Numbered from the stretch's first letter, positions 8,537 to 16,325 are shown. The stretch: 64,000 nt of DNA from Prevotellaceae bacterium UBA4332 (GCA_002394365.1 DGTQ01000017.1:264921-328920); one strand, 5' to 3'. Numbers and translations are program-made. The notes: generated by a model not told the origin, from the sequence alone.

Positions 8537-8901
8537 GTGTTCGAGGTGTTTAAGTGAGACATCTGGCATTTTCGGCTTTCAGTGCCGTGGTTTAGTGGGA
8601 CACAAAACCTATACTTGCTCCCCCAACCCCTAAAAAACATCCTAACGTTTCTGAACGATGCCGTGTGGGGTGTCAGGTCACGCAATTGGGCTTTTTTCTT
8701 CTCGTCTGCTGAGGACGAGTTTGTGAAGATGATGATGTTTGTCATTGTTATAAAAGATTTTTTGCCAATCAAAAGAAAAATAAAAACGCATTTCGACTAC
8801 TGTCCTACTGTTGATAGTTGTTGTATTTTTGTTGAGCGATTACTTATGTTTAACATATTGATATAAGAGCTTTTATTATACATCTTCATCGAATCAACAA
8901 A
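8537..8901. other. Gene-free region between helicase and mob genes; probable oriT region
   Basis: No convincing gene. It separates replication-type and mobilization genes, the place of oriT in NBU-like elements. The best candidate is 8638-8657, CATCCTAA followed by the small inverted repeat CGTT-TCTG-AACG; CATCCTAA loosely resembles the ATCCTG core of MOBP nick sites. A second hairpin, CTCGTC-TGCTGAG-GACGAG, lies at about 8701-8719. The right third (8740-8900) is AT-rich. No canonical promoter box was found for the mob genes. Confidence 0.35.
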
Positions 8902-10104
8902 TCAACAACGCAGTGGTTCCAAGAAATCCCGTTGGACGGTGTAGTACCTGCCTGTTCGTTGAACGGCCATATAGTTTGTGGCATTGGTATAGTCGATGTT
9001 GTAGGTCATATAACAGTAGGCATTGGCGGCTGGTTGCAGTTGCCAGCGTTCCTTCAGTACCTTCAGGATTTGCCACTTCTCAATCTTAACATGTGTGTTC
9101 AACAGGAGTGCATGAATATCATTGGGACAGAAACAGTATTGTGTCAGGTTGTTCCGCTCCATCACATCCAGGCAAAGCTCCACCATATCCAGTTCGGCAC
9201 GTGGTCGGTTGTGGCGGATGATGTTGTCAAGAGCATCCGTGTGGATAAGCGCAGGATTGAACCACATTCGGCTTTCTTTTTTCGTTGACAACACTCTTTC
9301 GTGTTTTAAGTGGAACAGGAAGTGAGGAATCTCCGCTTCAAGATGTCGCAGGAAATCTGGGTCGTCATTTTCCAATGGCTCCACCTTACGAACCCAATAG
9401 CGAATTTCCTCCGGGTCAATAATGACAGGAAAAGACTCGTTGTTGGAACACAATACGAACTTGGCAAAGAACTGAACTTCGTTTCGGTCCTTTCCTTTGG
9501 CTTCCATCTTATAGGTAAGAGCTGTACTCAGGTTCTTCAGTCGCTCGGAATCTTCCCTGCGACTTAACAACACCTCATCTACAAGGATTAGTAACTTACC
9601 TGCCCAGTCTGCATTGAACTGGCTGCGAAAATCCTCATTCGTGTTGAACGTGACATTGTCCTGAAAGATCAGTTTAAGGAAATTGAGGAAAGAGGTCTTG
9701 CCAGTATTACGCTCCGTAGAGACCAACAGGAGAACTGGAAGTTTCTGAGTCGGCTTCTCGTAAAGGATTTGCAGGTAATCCATCCCTAACTCATACTGTT
9801 CGCCGAAAATGTGTTCCATCAGCGATTTGATACGAGGGAACGGACCTGCTTCAAGTTGGTGTGTGATTGGTTCATACAGGTTGTAGAATGTTCCTATCTT
9901 TCGGTTATAATCCAGGTGATTGGGAACCGTACAGAAACCATCGTATTTCGGTATATCGGCTATAAAGTTCTTGCCGTAGTCCTGTCGTAGGGCTTCGATG
10001 CTCCACGGAATACGTCTCTTTACGGTTTCCCCATTGACCAACGGCTGGTCAACTATCTTATAATAAGTAGTGCCAACACGAATAAACTCGTCATTCTGTT
10101 CCAT
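8902..10104 (-). CDS. SF3/D5-like replicative helicase of the mobilizable element (primase-helicase family)
   Basis: A 400-residue AAA+ helicase of the virus/plasmid SF3-like type often annotated as DUF5906 or VapE-like. Walker A is STERNTGKT (129-137), Walker B is LLILVDE (171-177), and the sensor segment FAKFVLCSNN follows near residues 215-225. The last 100 residues look like a winged-helix end. The length suits a helicase without a complete primase. It corresponds by position to the prm gene of NBU elements and would unwind the element during replication after excision. It starts 3 nt after the DUF3853 gene. Confidence 0.82.
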   Translation of the reverse strand: MEQNDEFIRVGTTYYKIVDQPLVNGETVKRRIPWSIEALRQDYGKNFIADIPKYDGFCTVPNHLDYNRKIGTFYNLYEPITHQLEAGPFPRIKSLMEHIFGEQYELGMDYLQILYEKPTQKLPVLLLVSTERNTGKTSFLNFLKLIFQDNVTFNTNEDFRSQFNADWAGKLLILVDEVLLSRREDSERLKNLSTALTYKMEAKGKDRNEVQFFAKFVLCSNNESFPVIIDPEEIRYWVRKVEPLENDDPDFLRHLEAEIPHFLFHLKHERVLSTKKESRMWFNPALIHTDALDNIIRHNRPRAELDMVELCLDVMERNNLTQYCFCPNDIHALLLNTHVKIEKWQILKVLKERWQLQPAANAYCYMTYNIDYTNATNYMAVQRTGRYYTVQRDFLEPLRC

Positions 10105-10107
10105 AGA

Positions 10108-10428
10108 TTATTCTTTCTTTTCTTTGTTGGCTTCTGTTTCCTTTGCCAATGCAAGTGCCATGTCTGCATCAACAATAATCTTGCGTCCTATCTGGGTGAT
10201 AGCCGCATCAATGATGCCGCTTCGCTTGATGCGATTGGCGGTCGGTACACTACACCCAAACACCTGGGCTATTCCCTCTATCCCATAGAAGGTGCGTTTC
10301 TGTACAATAGGTGTTTGTTCGTTTGCCTTTGCCTCCATGCTGCTGTTGAGCAAAAAGGTCAGTTCCTCGCCCGTCATCATGGCGATGGGCTTCTGGAGAA
10401 GTTGTTTGATGTCAAATTGAGTTGTCAT
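10108..10428 (-). CDS. DUF3853-type helix-turn-helix protein (excisionase/regulator-like)
   Basis: A 106-residue protein from the internal ATG at 10428 (MTTQFDIKQLLQKPIAMMTGEE). A longer frame opens at 10497, but a TACCTTTG box at 10507-10514 would leave almost no leader for it, and the family usually begins near LLxKPIxxMTGEE. The C-terminal half reads GIEGIAQVFGCSVPTANRIKRSG and then AITQIGRKIIVDADMAL, a MerR/excisionase-like winged helix. Proteins of this kind sit in Bacteroides mobilizable elements between integrase and primase genes. It probably binds element DNA, perhaps for excision; that role is inferred. Confidence 0.8.
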   Translation of the reverse strand: MTTQFDIKQLLQKPIAMMTGEELTFLLNSSMEAKANEQTPIVQKRTFYGIEGIAQVFGCSVPTANRIKRSGIIDAAITQIGRKIIVDADMALALAKETEANKEKKE

Positions 10429-10506
10429 AAAATTCAATATTTTTAGAAGTGTTACATTTGAGGCATTTTGAGCCTCGTTTACATTCTCTGAAATCAAATT
10501 CTACGG

Positions 10507-10514
10507 CAAAGGTA
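10507..10514 (-). promoter_or_regulatory. -7 promoter box for the DUF3853-helicase transcript
   Basis: TACCTTTG on the minus strand, about 80 nt upstream of the preferred DUF3853 start. No clear -33 TTTG stands at the expected distance, because the terminator hairpin occupies that position. Confidence 0.5.
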
Positions 10515-10532
10515 CTATGGAACAAAAAGGTT

Positions 10533-10571
10533 GTCGGTCGGCTTTATTTGCAAGAAATAAAACCGACCGAC
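10533..10571 (-). terminator. Long hairpin terminator after the 420-residue gene
   Basis: Arms 10533-10549 (GTCGGTCGGCTTTATTT) and 10555-10571 pair over 17 bp with one mismatch that becomes a G-U pair in the minus-strand RNA; the loop is 5 nt. On the minus strand it is followed by a CTTTTTG run; on the plus strand by CTTTTAAC. It separates the integrase-side transcript from the DUF3853-helicase transcript. Confidence 0.8.
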
Positions 10572-10602
10572 TTTTAACTAAACAGGAGGAAAATATGGGG
10601 CC

Positions 10603-11865
10603 TCAACCGACTTCAATGAAGATTTGAGTCCATTTATCGATAATACGTTTGGCTCGCTTATAGCTGTCACCATAGGGCGAAGAGTTGAGTGTGAACATCT
10701 TCAGCTCACCATATCGCTTCTGCGGAATATCATGACCAGTATGCTGTCCTGTGAACTGTTCAATGGCTCGGTGAAAGGTCATATAAGGGATGCTCGCTTC
10801 TATCTTCCTTGCACGTATCAAGGCACAAAGCAGATAGGCAAGACAAATACCATCTGTATTCTCGTCAAGAAACTGGCATGTCCTTTTCTTTAGAATTGCA
10901 ACGTCACCAATCAGAATTTCATCCAACGTGCGGATAGACTTCTTTTTCCCTCTCTTCCCTTTTGCCTTGTGCAGAGCAAACATGACATCCTTCCAGATTT
11001 CCGGGTGGCAATCCTCAACTGCATTCTCCCAAGAAGCTTTGGTGTCAGTTCCCATTTCCATGCTATGATGAACGAGCATGTGGATGCAGTTGTGAACCAA
11101 TGTCAATCCGCTCTCATCTACCTCTTCTTTGGTCAAGATGCCATTGAGGATTTCAATCATCAGAACAAGCCCATGGTCAAACACCACGAAGTAGTACATA
11201 CAATAGGCCAATGTGTCTCCTTGGTTTATAATCCTGTCATATAGGTTCGCCAGAAACTTTGGCAAGAACACGGCATGGGAGAGTATGAAGATGTCTGCGA
11301 AGAAAGACAATGCATGGTACAGCTGCTTGCGCTCCAATTTGCTGAGCAACATACAACCATTGGAGTTTCGTGCGAGTTTATCCAGCTGTTCGATGAAATG
11401 GGCTTTTATGTTTTGTGGCAGACGGTTCCATGTTTCAACTGGTGTGCCAGACTTGACCATCAGCAAACCCTTTTGGCATGACTTATAGATATCCACCTTT
11501 CCCGTCTTCAGATTGATGCCTAACCATAACTGGCGGTTGACGATGCACTGGGCTATCTTCTCGGTGTGTTCGCCTGCCCACTGAACATTTCCAGACATCA
11601 TGCGCTGGAGTTGGGATGGATTCTGTGTGAATAAAGTAAGGAACCATTCATAGAAGGACTGTGCTTCCGGTGGAACGCAATCATTCATCATGGCATACAT
11701 GTTATACAATGTGGTGAAATCACCTTCAGCCACCTTGCCTATTTCTCTTTTGAAATCAGCATAGACAGCCTTGTTCTGATTCTTCCATGTGTGGATGAGC
11801 AGGTCTGTTTTCTCTTTTCTCAGCGAGAAGTCTGGCAATATCTTTGAAAAATTCAACTTAAACAT
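10603..11865 (-). CDS. Unrecognised mobile-element protein, 420 residues
   Basis: A 420-residue soluble protein with no signal peptide and no confident membrane segment, rich in aromatic residues, Cys and His. It may match DUF6043, which I recall from Bacteroides elements, but I cannot confirm this. No catalytic motif is evident; conserved-looking stretches are NCIHMLVHHSMEMG (about residues 265-278) and the end PYGDSYKRAKRIIDKW. It starts 11 nt after the integrase gene, so it should be co-transcribed with it, and it ends at a strong terminator. In NBU-like elements this slot holds poorly known orf2/orf3 proteins that affect excision; that link is inference. Confidence 0.7.
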   Translation of the reverse strand: MFKLNFSKILPDFSLRKEKTDLLIHTWKNQNKAVYADFKREIGKVAEGDFTTLYNMYAMMNDCVPPEAQSFYEWFLTLFTQNPSQLQRMMSGNVQWAGEHTEKIAQCIVNRQLWLGINLKTGKVDIYKSCQKGLLMVKSGTPVETWNRLPQNIKAHFIEQLDKLARNSNGCMLLSKLERKQLYHALSFFADIFILSHAVFLPKFLANLYDRIINQGDTLAYCMYYFVVFDHGLVLMIEILNGILTKEEVDESGLTLVHNCIHMLVHHSMEMGTDTKASWENAVEDCHPEIWKDVMFALHKAKGKRGKKKSIRTLDEILIGDVAILKKRTCQFLDENTDGICLAYLLCALIRARKIEASIPYMTFHRAIEQFTGQHTGHDIPQKRYGELKMFTLNSSPYGDSYKRAKRIIDKWTQIFIEVG

Positions 11866-11876
11866 AACTCTGTAGA

Positions 11877-13376
11877 TTATTGGTTAGACGACTTCAGTTT
11901 ATTCAGGAGTTGAGACAGGTCATCCTCCGAGAGCTCTGCCAATTCTGCAAGCAGTTTTTCACGCTTGGAGTGCTCCGTGTTCAGATCCAATAGCTTGGAG
12001 TTGTATTCCATCTGCTTCTCCAATGGATATGTATCAAGATAGATATGTGTGATGGCATGTTCACCAGTTGAATGTCCCATGCTCTCTGAGATGTAATCCA
12101 CTTCCACACCTGCGTTATGAAGGTTGGTGGCAAAGGAGTGGCGGCACCAAGTTCCAGATGGCTTGATGGACTCGTCCCATTGAAGAACCTCATGACAGAC
12201 ATTATCCATCCTTTCCCGTACATTCTTATTCTCCTGTTGCGTTCTCTTCCTGCGGTCTTCCTCGGTTTCTGCACCATTGAATATCTGAGGAAATACATAG
12301 CCGTCACGTGTAGGTGGTGCTGCTATCTCATCAAGGATGCGCTGTAAAGGTTCGATGATAGGAATGATGACCTCAGAGCCATTGGCACTGGTCTTTTCCG
12401 TCTTCTTACGGTTGAAACGGAATGCCTTGCCTTCATTCTGGAAATAGTAGTTGTCGTATTTCAATCGGGCTGCATCAGCCATGTTGAATCCGTTGCAGAG
12501 ATATTGCACCAGAAACAGGCCAAGCGAAAAATGCACTGATGCAGTATATGACTCACCCCAATGCTCTGGGTATTGCTTGGAAATAAAAAGATTGTAGAGT
12601 TCTGTCATCTGACAGACACGGAGATAGCACTTGCGCCTTTTGGCGCTTGGAGGAATGCTGACAAGTCCCTTCTCTTTTTTGTTTGAGAACGGATAAGGCA
12701 CATCTTTGAGGAAACCTTCGCGAATACAGGTGTTCCATACGGCACGACACGCACGAAGATAGATGCCAGCCGTTGTGTCGCTGATTTTACCTATGAGCTT
12801 GCCGCCTTTGCCTTTCACGCCATGCTTCATGCCATCCTTCCACTTCTGTATCTCAGCAACACTGATGTTAAAGCCCCAAATAGCATCATACCCCATTATC
12901 TTGCGGAATGACTTTAGGGCATATTCATAATTTTGCCCAGTTGTAAACTGTGTTCCTCCATCATTGGTTTTGAGGTCGTGGATAATCTTCTCCCAAATAC
13001 TCATGAAGGAACGGTCATCTTTCGTTTGAAGGGATGTGTTGCCTGTGGTGACAGCCACACGTACCATCTCATAGGTAAACAAACTTCCTTTGTTGAGTTC
13101 TGCAAGCAGGTTTTTGTACTTGGGGACGATGGTCTCTCGCCACATACGCTGCTCACGGTAGTTTTCGGATGCGCTCTTTGTGGCGTTGCAGATGTCGGAG
13201 AACTGTTTTTCGGTGTAGGTACTACCTACAACATAATAGAAGAACTTGCGATCAATAGTGAAGCGCATGGCCAATGGGAACTCTGTCGCATTCTTCCTCT
13301 GTGTGCGACAATCGAGAACCAAGGAAGCGGAACAATTACGCTCCTTGATAACGGGTAATGATTTTGTTAATTTCAT
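11877..13376 (-). CDS. NBU/IntDOT-like tyrosine integrase of the mobilizable element
   Basis: A 499-residue integrase with an N-terminal arm-binding domain, a core-binding SAM-like domain (about 130-250) and a C-terminal catalytic domain (about 270-470). Visible catalytic parts are the Lys in FNRKKTEKTSANG, CRHSFATNLHNAG (Arg II; the usual His is replaced), ESMGHS and HIYLDTY with the nucleophilic Tyr. At the Arg I position the sequence reads CNGFNMADAARL, where a typical enzyme has xRGxxxxD or GLR, so Arg I seems to be Asn. Loss of the usual Arg I is known for IntDOT and IntN1. It is the first gene of its transcript, preceded by about 80 bp and the candidate RNA with its terminator, so it may be expressed only when that terminator is passed. 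Confidence 0.87.
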   Translation of the reverse strand: MKLTKSLPVIKERNCSASLVLDCRTQRKNATEFPLAMRFTIDRKFFYYVVGSTYTEKQFSDICNATKSASENYREQRMWRETIVPKYKNLLAELNKGSLFTYEMVRVAVTTGNTSLQTKDDRSFMSIWEKIIHDLKTNDGGTQFTTGQNYEYALKSFRKIMGYDAIWGFNISVAEIQKWKDGMKHGVKGKGGKLIGKISDTTAGIYLRACRAVWNTCIREGFLKDVPYPFSNKKEKGLVSIPPSAKRRKCYLRVCQMTELYNLFISKQYPEHWGESYTASVHFSLGLFLVQYLCNGFNMADAARLKYDNYYFQNEGKAFRFNRKKTEKTSANGSEVIIPIIEPLQRILDEIAAPPTRDGYVFPQIFNGAETEEDRRKRTQQENKNVRERMDNVCHEVLQWDESIKPSGTWCRHSFATNLHNAGVEVDYISESMGHSTGEHAITHIYLDTYPLEKQMEYNSKLLDLNTEHSKREKLLAELAELSEDDLSQLLNKLKSSNQ

Positions 13377-13455
13377 GTCTGAAATGTTTTTAATGAATTA
13401 AACATGTTTGTTCTCACGCTTGCAACCATTTCAGTACATGTATATATATACAAAA

Positions 13456-13501
13456 ACAGCTGCGTTTGACCATTGCCGAAACAATAATCAAAAGCAGCTG
13501 T
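13456..13501 (-). terminator. Intrinsic terminator ending the candidate RNA, before the integrase
   Basis: ACAGCTGC (13456-13463) pairs with GCAGCTGT (13494-13501). Inner pairs TTTGA/TCAAA and ATTG/CAAT extend the stem around a TTTCGG-like loop. On the minus strand the stem is followed by TTTTTG. It sits 80 bp upstream of the integrase start. Confidence 0.75.
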
Positions 13502-13738
13502 GCAATCTTGGCATCTCCTGTCGCTGTATGGGAACCGGGCTTATGCTAATCGGTCTCACCCCCTGAAGAGCCTCTTGTGTGAAGTTGAATGAAGTATCTT
13601 CCGACTAATACTTCCTCCACACTATGATTCATCGGAATGGTTTTTACCAGCCACGAACTGGTGAGCAGACTCACTTTCCTGTTAAAAACAAGAAGAGCAT
13701 CACTTAGGGATCATGGCCCGCTCAAAATGCTAAAGCAC
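13456..13738 (-). ncRNA. Candidate structured RNA (about 280 nt) upstream of the integrase
   Basis: On the minus strand a TACCTTTG box (13748-13741) is followed by about 280 nt without an ORF, then an intrinsic terminator. Hairpins visible in the transcript include GTGAG-TCTG-CTCAC, CCAG...CTGG, an enclosing GTTTTTA...TAAAAAC helix around both, and GAAGTAT...ATACTTC. Together they suggest a multi-branched RNA. It could be a free small RNA or an attenuated leader of the integrase mRNA. I do not recognise it as a known RNA family. Confidence 0.5.
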
Positions 13739-13740
13739 TG

Positions 13741-13800
13741 CAAAGGTACTCTATTTATTTCAATTATTCCTATCTGTCCGCATAAAAATGAGTACCTTTG
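13741..13800. repeat. 60-bp segment bounded by a 10-bp inverted repeat, each arm a -7 box
   Basis: CAAAGGTACT (13741-13750) and AGTACCTTTG (13791-13800) are exact reverse complements around 40 bp. Each arm contains TACCTTTG, one on each strand, so the segment could give divergent transcription, or it could be an integrase core or attachment site. No clean -33 box was found for either direction. Confidence 0.5.
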
Positions 13801-14028
13801 AGTATCTTTAACTATCATACTTGGGTAGAGTATGAAAATCATACTCAGAAAACATATTCAAAGGTGTAAATATAGCAGAATTCTATACTTCTTCGAAGAA
13901 GTTTGCAACGGATCAAAAGTGTTGTTATACATTATTCATTACTGATATTTTTTTCATCAAAAACAGTCTGAAACTTCATTTGCCTTTATGTGGTTTACAT
14001 AATAAAGAAAGAAAAAACAGACTGTAAA
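13801..14028. other. Gene-free AT-rich stretch with two palindromes
   Basis: Contains the inverted repeat GAGTATGA-AAA-TCATACTC (13828-13846) and the perfect 16-bp palindrome ACTTCTTCGAAGAAGT (13886-13901). They may be operators or recombinase sites at the right end of the mobilizable element. No gene is seen here. Confidence 0.4.
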
Positions 14029-14060
14029 TTTGGATTTTTCAATTATAATTTGTACCTTTG
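14029..14060 (+). promoter_or_regulatory. Promoter of the zinc-ribbon gene
   Basis: TTTG (14029-14032), a 20-bp spacer and TACCTTTG (14053-14060) match the Bacteroidetes consensus. The transcript would have a leader of about 105 nt before the ATG at 14174. Confidence 0.75.
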
Positions 14061-14173
14061 CAATCGGAAATCGCTCCAGTTTCTGCTCCATACTCGAGTC
14101 TTGAACCAATGTTAGTAGCTTGATAACGCGGTGCTCGGAGAGCCGCATATTATTAACATAAAATTTGGTTCAA

Positions 14174-14326
14174 ATGAAAGAAATCTGTTTTTTCTGTAAA
14201 AGCCAAATGGTCGAGACCAATAGACGATATGAAATCGTAGAAGGTCGACCAGAGTTGCAGGTCGAATTGACATGCACAAATCCTGAGTGTGGCAATGTTT
14301 GGATTCGTAGATTTCCAACAGAGTAG
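14174..14326 (+). CDS. Small zinc-ribbon protein, 50 residues
   Basis: A 50-residue protein beginning MKEICFFCKSQMVETNRRY. Two Cys pairs, C5/C8 (CFFC) and C34/C39 (CTNPEC), followed by GNVWIRRF, form a likely zinc ribbon like the Ogr/Delta phage activators or small topoisomerase-type ribbons. It has its own consensus promoter and a terminator downstream, so it is probably a real single-gene transcript. It lies between the mobilizable element and hipBST and is the only rightward gene in this part of the island. A DNA- or RNA-binding regulator is plausible; the function is unknown. Confidence 0.6.
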   Translation: MKEICFFCKSQMVETNRRYEIVEGRPELQVELTCTNPECGNVWIRRFPTE

Positions 14327-14362
14327 TCGCTAACCCAGCAAGTAGTCTTGCAAAAATAAGAC

Positions 14363-14389
14363 GAGGGTGTGTCATATAGGCACATCCTC
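14363..14389. terminator. Bidirectional terminator between convergent zinc-ribbon gene and hipT
   Basis: GAGGGTGTG (14363-14371) pairs with CACATCCTC (14381-14389), one G-T pair, loop 9 nt, followed by TTATCTATTTT on the plus strand. Confidence 0.65.
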
Positions 14390-14436
14390 TTATCTATTTT
14401 GTTGTACAACAAAAAATGTGAAAACACTTATTCCGT

Positions 14437-15399
14437 CTATTTTTCCGGGTTTTTGTCAACTTGTTCCGTTTTTAATCTATTAAGTCGGGCAATTACCAGT
14501 TCTTCATACGCCTGTTTCTGTTCTTCACTGAGGAAGGAATCTTTTATAAGCTGTTGCCATTGGGGAAGTGCCTTATGAAGACCTGCAATGAGACGCTGTA
14601 CTACTTTTTCTTCCAGTCCCATTGTCTTTGCAGCATTCAGGAAGTCTGCCAAACGGATTTTTGTTTTCTTTCCCGCAAGAGTAAGTGCCAATTCTTCTTT
14701 GTCCTTGGGATTTGCTATGGCAACATTGAGGAGGTCATAAGCTGGCGTTAGTTGATAGTTCTCTGCAGGTCGGTAAAGTGAGAAGTTCTTCAGGTGCATG
14801 TCGTTGTTACCTGTGACAAAACAGAAGAGCAGCAACTGCATGTAATTCGTAAGGTCGAGTTTTGGCGTGTTGCTGTATTGCAAGATTGTCTTGGCAATCT
14901 GTTCGTGCGATCCTTTGTATTTGTATTCCGTAGGGTGCAACGTGAGTTGGCACATGTCTTCCATGTCTATCTTCTCACCATTCTCGGTGCGGTCAATACG
15001 CTTTGTGATGTACCCAAGTTTTCCATCAGCCAAACGGATAAGGCTATGAGGCACCACACTAATCTTTGCAACTTCCGCAAGATGCATCGTTAAGTCCTCA
15101 TTTTCTGGCAACTGCTCGTAACTCTCCGTTTGTGGCTTGAAGATATAATCTCCCCAAAGTCCTACGATAGTCAGTCGGCTACAGCCATCATGTTTGTCGA
15201 GGTTCAGAGATAATTTGGGTTGAACGCCTGTCAGAGATGTTTGAGCACGAATTACCTGCTCGGCTAATTGGTCAAGCTCTTCATGTTTGTACTCCAGCAA
15301 GGGAACATCCTTTGTTCCAAAGAATTTTCGGGCACAACTTGGATGAAAGTCTTTCTGACCTTCTTCCAATTCTTTATAACAGCATAGACATTTACACAT
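14437..15399 (-). CDS. hipT: HipT-like serine/threonine kinase toxin (HipA C-terminal domain)
   Basis: A 320-residue kinase toxin that carries only the HipA core. An N-terminal zinc-like CKCLCC motif is followed by the Gly-rich loop QTSLTGVQPKLSL, whose Ser is a candidate autophosphorylation site, then the catalytic GNNDMHLKNFS and the Mg-binding YDLLN. HipA-family kinases phosphorylate aminoacyl-tRNA synthetases and stop growth. Unlike classical HipA the N-terminal subdomain is a separate protein, encoded just upstream with an 8-nt overlap, so this is the tripartite hipBST form. It is the last gene of the operon and ends before a terminator. Confidence 0.87.
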   Translation of the reverse strand: MCKCLCCYKELEEGQKDFHPSCARKFFGTKDVPLLEYKHEELDQLAEQVIRAQTSLTGVQPKLSLNLDKHDGCSRLTIVGLWGDYIFKPQTESYEQLPENEDLTMHLAEVAKISVVPHSLIRLADGKLGYITKRIDRTENGEKIDMEDMCQLTLHPTEYKYKGSHEQIAKTILQYSNTPKLDLTNYMQLLLFCFVTGNNDMHLKNFSLYRPAENYQLTPAYDLLNVAIANPKDKEELALTLAGKKTKIRLADFLNAAKTMGLEEKVVQRLIAGLHKALPQWQQLIKDSFLSEEQKQAYEELVIARLNRLKTEQVDKNPEK

Positions 15400-15730
15400 T
15401 GTCTCCTCCTTCCTTATATATAGGCACTACACTGACAGAACCGATACACTCCTTACAGCATAACAATAATAGCGACATACGGTCAAGAATACTGATGTCG
15501 GTATTGCGAAGTGCCACGTCAAGCAGCCATCCTTCTGGTATCAAGCCGTCAAAGAACGGGAATAGTACAGGACTTACGAATGCCTCCGTTTGTAATGGGA
15601 GTGTCAGACTTACTGGTAGCGCATCTTCACGTGTGAGATACGCTTCATCATAGCAGAAGCGGTACTCGCCACCGTCTTCTGTCAAGATGCCAGCAAGGAC
15701 TTCCTTACGATATATCTCTGCTTGTCTCAT
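15392..15730 (-). CDS. hipS: HipS-like protein (separate HipA N-terminal subdomain)
   Basis: A 112-residue protein equivalent to the N-terminal subdomain of HipA: an early beta region (EVLAGILTEDGGEYRFCYDEAYL), then ALPVSLTLPLQ and FPFFDGLIPEGWLLD, the conserved FFxxLxPEG signature. In hipBST systems the HipS protein, not HipB alone, neutralises the kinase. It overlaps hipB by 4 nt (ATGA) and hipT by 8 nt, implying translational coupling. The length is normal for this subunit, so it is not a broken hipA. Confidence 0.85.
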   Translation of the reverse strand: MRQAEIYRKEVLAGILTEDGGEYRFCYDEAYLTREDALPVSLTLPLQTEAFVSPVLFPFFDGLIPEGWLLDVALRNTDISILDRMSLLLLCCKECIGSVSVVPIYKEGGDNV

Positions 15731-15930
15731 TGCTTCTTTGTTGCTGTCAATTCATAATTAAACAAATCAAGTAGCTGGTTGACCTTATCCATTCTTAACG
15801 TCGGTTTCCCCTGTTCCAGATTGCGAACAAAGCACAAGCCTACGCCAGACTTCATTGCCAGATCTTCTTGTGTAAGGCCATATTCCTTGCGCAAATCCTT
15901 TACCACCATCGATAACTTTGTCTTTTCCAT
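15727..15930 (-). CDS. hipB: HipB-like helix-turn-helix regulator of hipBST
   Basis: A 67-residue XRE-type protein: LRKEYGLTQEDLAMKSGVGLCFVRNLEQGKPTL is, in pieces, a classical five-helix HTH. It is first in the operon, so it should bind the promoter just upstream and autorepress. A -7 box TAATTTTG lies at 15953-15960 on the minus strand, about 25-30 nt upstream of the ATG at 15930. The spacing to a -33 element is not ideal. No symmetric HipB operator stood out. Confidence 0.87.
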   Translation of the reverse strand: MEKTKLSMVVKDLRKEYGLTQEDLAMKSGVGLCFVRNLEQGKPTLRMDKVNQLLDLFNYELTATKKQ

Positions 15931-16278
15931 ACAAATTATATTATTTCGAATGCAAAATTACAACATTATTTTCAAATTACATTCTTTCTAATATAAAAAG
16001 TGTGATATTTAACATTTTTATATGCTTTCAACTATAGTTTTTTCTGCTTTTTCGGTGATTTGTAGCAATTTTATTCGGCCATTTGTGGAATTGAAGCATG
16101 AATGATAGACGCCCCTTATACATATAGACTATTAGGACTATTTGCGTAAACAATGCGTAAACAAACTATTTCAGTTAGGGGTATTTTGTGAGTTTCAGTG
16201 AAAATCATAAAAATGTAACTCATTGGATATCAGTATGGTTACAAATAATAGACTATCACAGAATATCATTATATTGGT
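15931..16278. other. Gene-free AT-rich right end of the genomic island
   Basis: Holds the hipB promoter region. At 16143-16164 there is a tandem 11-bp direct repeat (TGCGTAAACAA twice), which could be integrase arm-binding sites next to the attachment site. No gene is supported here. Confidence 0.5.
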
Positions 16279-16320
16279 CTCATAATCTGGAGGTCCCTGG
16301 TTCAAGCCCAGGCTGGTCCA
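16279..16320 (+). pseudogene. 3' half of tRNA-Met (CAT) left as attachment site of an integrated island
   Basis: The sequence starts within the anticodon loop (CTCATAA), then has the 3' anticodon strand, the T-arm CCTGG-TTCAAGC-CCAGG and acceptor strand CTGGTCC with discriminator A. The matching 5' acceptor GGACCAG and the D-arm are absent upstream, where sequence is unrelated AT-rich DNA. Such 3' tRNA fragments mark the far end of elements that integrate into tRNA genes; the intact tRNA-Met would lie left of this window. Confidence 0.8.
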
Positions 16321-16325
16321 CATTG

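Noticed and set aside
8533..8772. 79-residue leftward frame upstream of the relaxosome gene
   Set aside because: Low-complexity composition, overlaps the mob start and the probable oriT region, no family resemblance.
10108..10497. Longer start at 10497 for the DUF3853-type protein
   Set aside because: Would begin about at the expected RNA start and adds residues not typical of the family; 10428 preferred, not proven.
13377..13750. Attempt to read a gene in the integrase leader
   Set aside because: No open frame of useful length; hairpins and a terminator explain the stretch better.
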